Notes under the pieces: model-generated | Told to the model about the DNA's origin: nothing | What the model saw: only the letters and a program-made list of their open reading frames with translations | Database searches by the model: none | Origin: Acidobacteriota bacterium | Lineage (GTDB): Bacteria > Acidobacteriota > Terriglobia > UBA7540 | Assembly: GCA_003165615.1 (NCBI GenBank) | Contig: PLWR01000661.1 | Span: 1 to 7,492 of the forward strand | Length of the DNA: 7,492 nt | Direction: 5' to 3' | Shown here: positions 1-6,282 of the stretch, one piece after another | How positions within the stretch are numbered: position 1 is the first letter of the stretch | Layout: each line of letters begins with the position of its first letter | Translations under genes and position numbers: made by a program

Positions 1-206
1 AGCTCGGTCATGAGCCAGCTTGCCCCAACCTCTTGCATCATCGTGCCGACATTGGAAACGACGGAAGCAATCCACAGAACGCGGAAGAGTTCGTGCCCGA
101 GGGTGACCCAGGAAGAAGAGATAGATTTGTGCTGCCCAGCGCCAGTCGGAATCGCCAGTTTCGCCCTTGAGGCGGGTTTCTCCGCTCCATCGTTCGAGTC
201 AGGCAT
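1..206 (-). CDS. MFS transporter, N-terminal fragment (runs off the window)
   Basis: On the minus strand an ATG at 206-204 opens a frame that stays open to base 1, giving 68 codons of a protein cut by the window edge. About 35 polar residues come first, then a stretch containing FRVLWIASVVSNVGTMMQE followed by VGASWLMTE. This is the usual first transmembrane helix and loop of MFS exporters of the transmembrane secretion effector/EntS-like group (MFS_3), where a 'FR-LW-AS--SN-GT-MQ--GA-WLM' pattern is typical. Such proteins are 12-helix inner-membrane efflux permeases. The substrate cannot be told from this fragment. No clear Shine-Dalgarno sequence precedes the ATG; two in-frame TTG codons lie just upstream, so the exact start is uncertain. 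The gene is divergent from the secreted-protein gene at 616. Family assignment rests on motif recognition in a short segment. Confidence 0.75.
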   Translation of the reverse strand, partial: MPDSNDGAEKPASRAKLAIPTGAGQHKSISSSWVTLGHELFRVLWIASVVSNVGTMMQEVGASWLMTE

Positions 207-603
207 CGTATTTCTAGAATACAACAAGCGGGTTCGAGTTCGCGACCCAAGTGGAAAAATACCTCGCCGCCATGATCGTCCCCCCTCGCTTCCGCCCTCT
301 TCTTCTACGGTAATGCTTGATACCCAAAACGCCAAAGTCCAGACACGGGCAAGATGTCCGTGCTACGTCTGGCGCCCAGCCCATTCGGAACAAAAAAACT
401 TCGGTCAAAACCACCATTTCGTATAAAATGACTTGCAGGCAGATACCCGTAAAATCAGGCATTGCCGTGAGGCAAAGGAATTCCGGCATGGGCCATAGGA
501 CTGGAGAGAGCTGAGGAGACGCTGACGGCGTGTATTCAGGGTTCCAGACGGAAGCGTTCATGGGGCAGAAAGATCGCGAAACTCGCAAAGACTTTGCCGA
601 ACC
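207..603. other. Intergenic spacer between divergent genes, no gene seen
   Basis: This stretch of about 400 bp separates the divergent MFS gene from the secreted-protein gene at 616. Both strands carry open frames here, but their translations lack domain-like composition, hydrophobic segments or ribosome binding sites, so I do not call them. A TATAAA box at 422-427 has no convincing -35 partner. A small hairpin (TTGCC, loop GTGA, GGCAA) occupies 462-475. The spacer should hold the promoters of both flanking genes, but I cannot place them. Confidence 0.5.
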
Positions 604-604
604 C

Positions 605-610
605 AGGAGG
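605..610 (+). promoter_or_regulatory. Shine-Dalgarno site of the 616 gene
   Basis: AGGAGG lies five bases before the ATG at 616 and decides between two closely spaced ATGs. The one at 611 abuts the Shine-Dalgarno sequence and opens a different, non-coding-looking frame. The one at 616 gives a protein with a signal peptide. Confidence 0.8.
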
Positions 611-615
611 ATGGA

Positions 616-1245
616 ATGCAACGAGGCTTTGTCGTTTTCTTGGCTGTGCTGACGGTGATGTCGGGGTGGGAGGCTTCAAGGTTGCAGGCCCAGGGCCCCG
701 CGCCAACGGCTTACTCTATTACCGAGGACCCCGGGTTCTCCATCATGGGTCACATGGTCGTAAAGCTCTCCCGTGATGGTTCCAAGGAAGTTGTGGACCA
801 GTTCATGCACCCGGGGCAGGGGCACGACAAAGAATTCCATGCCCACATCCTGTATGACTTCCAAGCCCACACGGTCTACACCACAATTCCAAGCGACCCC
901 AATACGCCCTGCGGGGCCCAGGCGTACACCGATCCCACCGCCCCCGCGGAGGAAGACGTCATCGCCGGCGCCGCCGGATTGATGAAGGAGCTCTCCAACC
1001 CTGATGACAAAACCACTGAACTCGGGACGGAAACTCTTAACGGAATGCCCACCCGGGTCGTGTCAATTACTTCCTCCAAGGGCAATGCCAAGGTCTGGTT
1101 TACCCAAAAGGGCGGCTACCCCGTCAAACTTGTCGCCATCGATAAAGACGGCAAGGAAACGCCAATCCTCGAAGTAAAACAGATCACCTTTGCTAAGCCG
1201 CCCGCTTCCGCTTTCGCCCTTCCGGCAATTTGCCAGGGAGTGTAA
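616..1245 (+). CDS. Secreted protein of unknown function, 209 aa
   Basis: The product begins with a classical Sec signal peptide: an arginine at residue 3, a hydrophobic core around FVVFLAVLTVMSGW, and a likely cleavage after LQA at residues 23-25. The mature part is soluble and beta-rich in appearance. A C-terminal section includes VWFTQKGGYPVKLVAI and ends with FAKPPASAFALPAICQ. This resembles the end of LolA-like or DUF4412-like periplasmic proteins, where a last strand precedes a 'P-S-F-LP' motif; that resemblance is weak and I assign no function. A good Shine-Dalgarno sequence five bases upstream supports the start. The frame ends at TAA 1243-1245, but the same frame continues open to 1617 with a second recognisable domain. 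The protein may therefore be the front half of a 333-residue two-domain protein interrupted by a nonsense codon. It is separated from the peptidase gene by the second half and a spacer. Confidence 0.85.
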   Translation: MQRGFVVFLAVLTVMSGWEASRLQAQGPAPTAYSITEDPGFSIMGHMVVKLSRDGSKEVVDQFMHPGQGHDKEFHAHILYDFQAHTVYTTIPSDPNTPCGAQAYTDPTAPAEEDVIAGAAGLMKELSNPDDKTTELGTETLNGMPTRVVSITSSKGNAKVWFTQKGGYPVKLVAIDKDGKETPILEVKQITFAKPPASAFALPAICQGV

Positions 1246-1293
1246 GTACCATCTCCTCCCCCCGTAGCCAGCACCAATGTCAGCGCCCTGACG

Positions 1294-1617
1294 TTGGAGA
1301 AAATCGGCAACTATACCGGCCCCTGCCCAGCCCACATCAAGATGGTTGGCACCATCACCGTGGATGGACCGGGAACCGTGTTTTACGAATTCGGCGCCGG
1401 CACTTTTGATCCGGGAGAAACCATCGTCTTCAGTGCCGCGGGAACCAAAACCGTCAGCCATGTAATGACGTTCCAGCCTAAATACGGCAATCAGATGGGC
1501 GGTATGGCCATCATGGAGGCCATTGGGGCAGACGCCAAGGGCAATCATGGGATGCTCACGCAAGGTTCCAACAACTCCGACTTCAATATCACTTGCACCA
1601 GCGGAGGAGGAAAGTAG
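1294..1617 (+). CDS. In-frame downstream domain of the 616 gene, cut off by a stop codon
   Basis: This frame is exactly in phase with the 616 gene; only the TAA at 1243-1245 separates them. Codons after that stop read VPSPPPVASTNVSALTLEK, a proline-rich linker. Next comes a compact domain with GPCPAHIKMVGTITVDGPG, then FSAAGTKTV, and finally SDFNITC near the end. The pattern (Cys-Pro after a Gly, a 'G-ITV-GPGTV-Y' strand, an 'F-AAGT-TV' strand and a closing Cys) resembles a small secreted beta-sandwich module found in bacterial exported proteins, probably held by a Cys-Cys bridge. The start given is a TTG without a Shine-Dalgarno sequence, and no signal peptide precedes it. Independent translation is therefore doubtful, and an exported product would need readthrough of the TAA. 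The coding similarity probably begins near 1246. This could be the remnant of one broken 616-1617 gene, or a base-call error. Confidence 0.55.
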   Translation: MEKIGNYTGPCPAHIKMVGTITVDGPGTVFYEFGAGTFDPGETIVFSAAGTKTVSHVMTFQPKYGNQMGGMAIMEAIGADAKGNHGMLTQGSNNSDFNITCTSGGGK

Positions 1618-1709
1618 GCGAGTGACAACGAACCCTGACCCATGGGCAATGGCAGTTCAGTTTGGAGATACAATGAACGCTGAACGGACTCCGGGCGACA
1701 CACACCCTC

Positions 1710-1734
1710 CGTTTGCGCCGGTCATGCGCAAGCG
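1710..1734. terminator. Strong hairpin in the spacer before the peptidase gene
   Basis: Bases 1710-1718 pair with 1726-1734 to form a nine-base-pair stem with one G-U pair and a seven-base loop. It lies about 90 bp after the stop at 1617. There is no T-run behind it, so it is either a Rho-assisted or processing hairpin or an unrelated palindrome. Confidence 0.35.
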
Positions 1735-1744
1735 ACAAAACAAC

Positions 1745-1803
1745 CAGGCGGGAAACCTTCCCTCCTTTCCCTCCCGGCTTTTCTTACCCAAAGCCTGTTT
1801 TTT
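1745..1803 (+). terminator. Possible weak intrinsic terminator ahead of the peptidase gene
   Basis: CAGGC at 1745-1749, extendable by GGG, can pair with CCC plus GCCTG at 1793-1797 across an AAA bulge, and six Ts (1798-1803) follow directly. The long pyrimidine-rich loop makes the stem weak. The T-run also abuts the Shine-Dalgarno sequence of the next gene, so it may simply be leader sequence. Confidence 0.25.
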
Positions 1804-1805
1804 AT

Positions 1806-1812
1806 GAGGTGG
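1806..1812 (+). promoter_or_regulatory. Shine-Dalgarno site of the peptidase gene
   Basis: GAGGTGG sits seven bases before the ATG at 1820 and fixes that codon as the start. The start is also the one that gives a complete signal peptide. Confidence 0.8.
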
Positions 1813-1819
1813 ATGAATC

Positions 1820-4800
1820 ATGGCGCATAAGACTTTCGCGGGCCAATCCTACGTTTTCGCTCTCTTTCTGATCGCGGCAGCCGGCTTGAACGCCCACGCT
1901 CAGGCGACGCGCAACCTCATTACTCAACCAGTGAAGGAAACGCAGCTTGTGACCCTGGCCGGGCACCTGGACCCCGCGGCGCGCCCGGAGAACGACCAGG
2001 GCTTGGTTGATGACAGCATGCCCCTGGAGCACGTCATCATGATGCTCAAGCGCGCGCCAGAGCAGGAACAGGCTCTGGTGGCGCACATCGACCAGTTGCA
2101 CAACCCGAAATCACCGGCCTACCACCAGTGGCTGACCCCGGAACAGTTCGGAGAGCAGTTTGGCCCATCCGACGCGGACGTCACCACCCTTACGAACTGG
2201 ATGGAATCGCACGGATTCACGATTGAGAATGTTCCACCGGGACGGAACCTCATGATCTTCTCCGGCACCGCGGGCGAGGTGCGTGAGGCTTTCCACACTC
2301 AACTTCATCATTACCTGGTGAACGGCGAGACCCATTACGCCAATAGCAGCGAGCCGCAGGTTCCCGCCGCGCTGGCCCCGGTGGTCGCCGGTTTCCGCTC
2401 CCTGAACGATTTCCGGCTCAAGACGCTTCATCACGATGCCGGCGTCGCCCGGCACAATATGAAAACCGGGGAATGGGAGAAGGTCTCCGGTCCGCTTTCG
2501 GTTCCGGACCTTACCTTCACCTACGGCGGCAACCAGTATTTCTATGTCAGTCCGCAGGACTTCTACACCATCTACAACGAGAATCCGCTTTTTAGCGCCT
2601 CGCCGAAGATCGACGGGCACGGAGTGACTATCGCGGTGATCGAGGAGACCAACGTCGCTCACACCTCCGACGTCACCAGCTTCCGCCAGCAGTTCGGCCT
2701 GCCCACCTACCCCGCGACGCCCAACTCCACCGATGGCGGCGTCAACTGGCTCATTGGCCCCGGCAACGGCTGCAACACCGTCGGCATCACCTCAACGGAT
2801 GAAGAAGGCGAGGCCCTCCTCGATGTTGAGTGGGCGGGCACCGCGGCGCCCAAGGCCATCGTTGATTTTGTAGCTTGCGGCGGATCCAATGGCATCGACC
2901 TCGCGGCGCAATACATTACCAACTACCTCTCCTCCACCGTAGTGGCTACCAGTTTAAGCTATGGCGGATGCGAGATCACCAATGGCTCCAGCACCGCCAC
3001 CTTTTACCAGACGGAGTGGGAGCAGGCGGCGGCGGAGGGAATCACCGCGGTGGTCTCCAGTGGCGACTCCGGTTCTCTGGCCTGTGACCAGAACTACAGC
3101 ACCGGAACCCATAATCTATCCGTCAACGAACTTTCCGACACGCCTTACAACATCTCCGCCGGCGGCACGGACTTCAGCGACTTATACCAGGCAGGAAACT
3201 ACAGCACCTACTGGAACACCACCAACAGCACGGTTCCCACTGGTTCTTCCGCTCTCTCCTATGTCCCCGAGATCACCTGGGGGAGCTACTGTGCCAGCCC
3301 CCTGTTCGCTTCCTATCTCCAAGCCTCCGGCAGCACGACTTTCGGCAGCACCTACACCCCGGAGGCCGTTTGTAATAGCCCTGAGGCTGGCACCGGTCGT
3401 GGCGATTATGATTTGGTGGCGCCCGTGGGCGGTGGCGGTGGCGTCAGCATCTACACCAGCCTCCCGACCTGGCAGAGCGCCTATGGTGTCGGTTTAGCGG
3501 GCAATCAGACCTCGAACACCTTGCGCAACCAGCCTGACATCTCCTTCTTTGCCTCCAATGGATGGTGGGGGCACGCTTTGGTTTACTGCCAGTCTGACAC
3601 GGGCCACACCTGCGATTATTCCAACACCGCCAACGACACCAATGCCGCCAACCTGGCTGCCGGCGGCACGTCTTTCGTGGCACCGCAAATGGCCGGTATG
3701 GTAGCCCTCATCGTCCAGAAGACAGGAGCGCGTCAAGGCGTTGCCAATTACACCCTGTATAATCTGGGTACACTCGAATACGGTACCGCCACAACCCCCA
3801 ATCCTTCCAATCTGGCAAGCTGCTCCGGTTCGGGTCAGGCGGGCACGGCGGTAGGGGCCAATTGTATCTTCCGTGATATCGCCGGGGATACACCCAACCC
3901 CCGGCAGGGCGGCCCCCTTACCAGCAGCAACATCCAACCCTGCGTTTGGTCGTCCGTTACCAACTGCTACCGGAGTTCATCGACCGACACGTACGGATTG
4001 ACTTCCCTGGGCGACCATCCGGCAACCAACAGCCCTGCCTACCCGGTCAGCCAGGGATATGATGCCGCCACAGGTTTGGGCAGCCCCAACATTGCCAACC
4101 TGGTGAACAACTGGAACACGGCGACGCCCTTATTCGCGAGCACGACCACGCTTTCAACCGATTCCCCTTCCATCCCGACGACGGGCAGCGCCACGCTGAC
4201 CGCCACTGTGAGCGCTACGGGTCGAGGCGAAAACTTGACGGCTGGCCCCCCTGCCGTGGGACCGGTCAACTTCTACATCGGCAGCATCACTGGCACGCTG
4301 CTGGGCACGGGACCGCTTACCCAGGCTTGTACCGGCGCGGCGCCTGCAAACCTTGTTTGCCCACCCTCCACGGCTACGTTAGTGGTTCCGGCCAGCTCGC
4401 TGGCAACCGGCGCTAACAGCCTCATGGCCTACTTCCCCGGCGATGCGGCCAACGACGCGCCCTCCAGTTCTTCCCCCATCAACATCACCGTTCAGTCCTC
4501 CACCGGTCCGGTGGCGGGGGTGTCGCCGCCCAGCCTGACGTTTGGCAATCAGAACCTCGGGACCACCAGTGGTTCGCAGATGGTCACTCTTAGCAACACG
4601 GGCGCCACCGCGCTCACCGTCACGGGAATTGGCGCCAGCGCCAATTTCGGCGCCACCACCGCCTGTGTGGGGAGCGTCGCGGCCAGTGGTTCCTGCACGA
4701 TCTATGTAACCTTCTCCCCCACGGCCATCAACCTGCTCACCGGTACGCTGACTATCACTGACAATGGCGGTGGAGTGGCGGGCAGCACCCAGACCGTCGC

Positions 4801-6067
4801 CCTCTCCGGCACGGGGATCAATCCCGGGGCCGGCCTTTCCGCAGCCTCCGAGGCGTTCGGCAGTCAGGTAATCAACACCACCAGCTCCACCAGAACCGTG
4901 ACGCTCACCAGCACCGGCACCACGAGCCTGAGCATTGCCAGTATTACGATTACAGGAACGAACACCCCGGACTTCCATGAAACCAACCCCTGCCCGGCCA
5001 CCCTGGCGCCGGCGGCGAAGTGCACGATCAGCCTGACTTACACTCCCACGATACTGGGCGCAGAAACGGCCAGCCTCAGCGTGACCGACAACGCTTCAAA
5101 CAGCCCGCAGATGGTCGCGCTGACCGGAACGGGCGCCGCGCCGGCATTCTTGTCATCGACCTCGCTCGCTTTCGGCAGCGTGGGTGAAAACAGTCCCAGC
5201 GCGAAGACGATTACGCTTTACAACAACGAGGCCGTGGCGCTAACGATCTCGAGCATCACTACCGGCAACCCGGACTTTACGGAGAGCAATACTTGCGGTA
5301 CGAGCCTTGCGGCCAAGGGCCACTGCACCATCACCGTCACGCTGACACCCAGCATCCTGGGGGCGGAGACGGGAACGCTCACCGTGAACGACGCTGCCTC
5401 CAACAGCCCACAAATCGCCGCGCTGACGGGAACGGGCGTTGTACCGGCATTCTTGTCATCGACCTCGCTTGCTTTTGGCAGCGTGGGCGAGAATAGTCCC
5501 AGCGCCGCGAAGACCACTACGCTATACAACAATGAGGCCGTGGCGCTAACGATCTCGAGCATCACTACCGGCAACCCGGACTTTACGGAGAGCAATACTT
5601 GCGGTACGAGCCTTGCGGCCAAGGGCCATTGCACCATCACCGTCACGCTGACACCCAGCGTCCTGACGGCGGAAACGGGCACGCTCACCGTGAACGACGC
5701 TGCCTCCAACAGCCCGCAAACCGCCACGCTGACCGGAACCGGCATCGTGCCGGCGACGGTTTCACCCACGTCGCTGACGTTCACCGCGCGCACCGTGGGC
5801 ACCACCAGCGCCGCCATGACCGTAACCCTGACCAGTAACCTCGCGCTTGCCATGCCGATCAGCAGCCTCACGTTCACGGGCGCCAATGCACTTGACTTCG
5901 CCGCGCCCACCAATACCTGCGGCGCGAGTCTGGCGGCAAAGGCCCACTGCACGATCTCGATCACCTTCACGCCCGGGGCGACCGGCACTCGCACCGCAAC
6001 TCTAAACGTCAGCGACAGCGCCAGCAATACCCCACAAACCGTCGCCTTGACCGGCACTGGCGAATAG
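1820..6067 (+). CDS. Secreted S53 (sedolisin/kumamolisin-type) peptidase with Ig-like and ASH repeat tail
   Basis: This is an exported serine-carboxyl endopeptidase of 1415 residues. A signal peptide (hydrophobic core YVFALFLIAAAGL, likely cleavage after AHA near residue 27) precedes a pro-kumamolisin activation domain (about 40-205, with YHQWLTPEQFGEQFGPS). The S53 catalytic domain spans about 238-765. The family's catalytic residues are all visible: Glu331 and Asp335 in GEALLDVEW, the oxyanion Asp416 in SSGDSG, and the nucleophile Ser618 in GGTSFVAP. The calcium site is indicated by Asp686-Ile687 and by GYDAATGLGSP with Asp748. About 60 residues separate the two calcium-site parts, longer than in compact kumamolisin, suggesting an insertion. 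After it come an Ig-like domain (about 770-892) and five ASH/choice-of-anchor-D beta-sandwich repeats (about 902-1414), each with a C-x9-C pair. No LPXTG, transmembrane anchor or sorting motif follows the last repeat, so release or non-covalent surface retention is inferred. Sedolisins usually act at acidic pH. The natural substrate is unknown; extracellular protein degradation is the obvious guess. Confidence 0.95.
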   Translation: MAHKTFAGQSYVFALFLIAAAGLNAHAQATRNLITQPVKETQLVTLAGHLDPAARPENDQGLVDDSMPLEHVIMMLKRAPEQEQALVAHIDQLHNPKSPAYHQWLTPEQFGEQFGPSDADVTTLTNWMESHGFTIENVPPGRNLMIFSGTAGEVREAFHTQLHHYLVNGETHYANSSEPQVPAALAPVVAGFRSLNDFRLKTLHHDAGVARHNMKTGEWEKVSGPLSVPDLTFTYGGNQYFYVSPQDFYTIYNENPLFSASPKIDGHGVTIAVIEETNVAHTSDVTSFRQQFGLPTYPATPNSTDGGVNWLIGPGNGCNTVGITSTDEEGEALLDVEWAGTAAPKAIVDFVACGGSNGIDLAAQYITNYLSSTVVATSLSYGGCEITNGSSTATFYQTEWEQAAAEGITAVVSSGDSGSLACDQNYSTGTHNLSVNELSDTPYNISAGGTDFSDLYQAGNYSTYWNTTNSTVPTGSSALSYVPEITWGSYCASPLFASYLQASGSTTFGSTYTPEAVCNSPEAGTGRGDYDLVAPVGGGGGVSIYTSLPTWQSAYGVGLAGNQTSNTLRNQPDISFFASNGWWGHALVYCQSDTGHTCDYSNTANDTNAANLAAGGTSFVAPQMAGMVALIVQKTGARQGVANYTLYNLGTLEYGTATTPNPSNLASCSGSGQAGTAVGANCIFRDIAGDTPNPRQGGPLTSSNIQPCVWSSVTNCYRSSSTDTYGLTSLGDHPATNSPAYPVSQGYDAATGLGSPNIANLVNNWNTATPLFASTTTLSTDSPSIPTTGSATLTATVSATGRGENLTAGPPAVGPVNFYIGSITGTLLGTGPLTQACTGAAPANLVCPPSTATLVVPASSLATGANSLMAYFPGDAANDAPSSSSPINITVQSSTGPVAGVSPPSLTFGNQNLGTTSGSQMVTLSNTGATALTVTGIGASANFGATTACVGSVAASGSCTIYVTFSPTAINLLTGTLTITDNGGGVAGSTQTVALSGTGINPGAGLSAASEAFGSQVINTTSSTRTVTLTSTGTTSLSIASITITGTNTPDFHETNPCPATLAPAAKCTISLTYTPTILGAETASLSVTDNASNSPQMVALTGTGAAPAFLSSTSLAFGSVGENSPSAKTITLYNNEAVALTISSITTGNPDFTESNTCGTSLAAKGHCTITVTLTPSILGAETGTLTVNDAASNSPQIAALTGTGVVPAFLSSTSLAFGSVGENSPSAAKTTTLYNNEAVALTISSITTGNPDFTESNTCGTSLAAKGHCTITVTLTPSVLTAETGTLTVNDAASNSPQTATLTGTGIVPATVSPTSLTFTARTVGTTSAAMTVTLTSNLALAMPISSLTFTGANALDFAAPTNTCGASLAAKAHCTISITFTPGATGTRTATLNVSDSASNTPQTVALTGTGE
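5141..5443 (+). repeat. Tandem duplication unit A (303 bp)
   Basis: This unit encodes the third ASH repeat and is nearly identical to the following 306-bp unit. A 95-bp core (5228-5322) matches 5534-5628 exactly, far closer than to the other three repeats, which differ strongly. It points to a recent in-frame duplication or gene conversion. Confidence 0.93.
5444..5749 (+). repeat. Tandem duplication unit B (306 bp)
   Basis: This unit encodes the fourth ASH repeat. It differs from unit A by one extra alanine codon (SPSAAK against SPSAK) and by scattered substitutions mostly outside the 95-bp identical core. The length difference of exactly three bases keeps the frame. Confidence 0.93.
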
Positions 6068-6081
6068 CGCAGGAGCATAGG

Positions 6082-6105
6082 AGGGGCGGTTCGCGAACTG
6101 CCCCT
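6082..6105. repeat. REP-like palindrome just after the peptidase stop codon
   Basis: AGGGGCGGTTC and GAACTGCCCCT form an 11-bp stem with one G-U pair around a two-base GC centre, starting 15 bp after the peptidase TAG. No T-run follows on either strand, so it is not a typical intrinsic terminator, though its position suits transcript-end protection. Compact GC-rich palindromes of the 'GTAGGGGC...' kind are often dispersed in bacterial genomes; that this is one of them is an inference from appearance. Confidence 0.6.
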
Positions 6106-6193
6106 ACGACACAAATCCTCGATCCGGCGTTGCGTTTGCTAACCGGCGGCAACGGCCACGCCCGCCACGCGTGAATCTGGGACAGATTGTCTC

Positions 6194-6222
6194 TTGACAA
6201 AATGAGCCAATAGGCATAGGCT
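6194..6222 (+). promoter_or_regulatory. Candidate sigma-70-type promoter reading into the insertion sequence
   Basis: A perfect TTGACA (6194-6199) is followed after 17 bases by TAGGCT (6217-6222), which keeps the T-A...T positions of a -10 box. It lies in the flank; its last base is the first base of the TA target duplication. It could therefore drive the transposase although it is not part of the element. Confidence 0.45.
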
Positions 6223-6223
6223 A

Positions 6224-6247
6224 GAGCAGTTACATAAATAATGTAGC
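6224..6247 (+). repeat. Left terminal inverted repeat of the IS630 element
   Basis: This 24-bp end matches the reverse complement of 7205-7228 at 18 of 24 positions. The outermost GAGCA and the innermost ATGTAGC are perfectly shared and the mismatches are clustered in the middle. Confidence 0.92.
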
Positions 6248-6252
6248 TTGCT

Positions 6253-6259
6253 AAGGAGG
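6253..6259 (+). promoter_or_regulatory. Shine-Dalgarno site in the IS, aligned to an out-of-frame ATG
   Basis: AAGGAGG is a near-perfect ribosome binding site with best spacing to the ATG at 6267. That ATG opens a frame without transposase similarity; the transposase frame begins at ATG 6283, one base out of phase and too distant for this site. Confidence 0.6.
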
Positions 6260-6282
6260 AAATTCCATGGCAGAGTACATTC

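Larger units (their letters stand above)
4523..6061 (+). repeat. Five ASH/choice-of-anchor-D repeats in the peptidase tail
   Basis: Five units of about 100 codons (residues roughly 902-999, 1005-1105, 1109-1206, 1210-1308 and 1314-1414) share a pattern: a 'SLTFG' type opening strand, 'TVTLTN' strand, a Cys pair ten positions apart followed by TI, 'TFTP', 'ATLTV-D-ASNSPQ' and a closing ALTGTG. Such domains are known from ASPM/SPD-2/Hydin-like and bacterial surface proteins and probably act as spacers or binding modules. Confidence 0.9.

Noticed and set aside
228..246. tRNA T-arm-like string GCGGGTTCGAGTTCGCG
   Set aside because: The stem does not pair correctly and no matching acceptor or anticodon arms are found around it on either strand.
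10..426. Plus-strand open frame of 138 codons at the left edge
   Set aside because: It is antisense to the recognisable MFS transporter start and continues as unstructured sequence into the spacer.
400..427. Promoter with TATAAA at 422-427
   Set aside because: The -10 is good, but no -35 close to consensus exists at a suitable distance and the next gene is nearly 190 bp away.
214..621. Minus-strand open frame across the 207-603 spacer
   Set aside because: No ribosome binding site, no hydrophobic or domain-like pattern, and it overlaps the well-supported start and Shine-Dalgarno sequence of the 616 gene.
1669..1674. TACAAT as -10 box for the peptidase gene
   Set aside because: No acceptable -35 at 16-18 bases upstream; it could be a promoter used with an activator, but the sequence alone does not support it.
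4379..4978. Minus-strand open frame of 199 codons rich in Gly and Arg
   Set aside because: Composition is that expected for the reverse of Thr/Ala/Ser-rich coding sequence; there are no domain motifs.
5141..5749. Regularly repeated DNA considered as a CRISPR-like array
   Set aside because: The 300-bp units are coding, in frame and have no short repeat-spacer organisation.
5218..6114. Long minus-strand open frame of 298 codons opposite the ASH repeats
   Set aside because: It is an antisense shadow of repetitive GC-rich coding DNA: its translation is low-complexity and repeats exactly where the plus-strand gene does, and it has no ribosome binding site.
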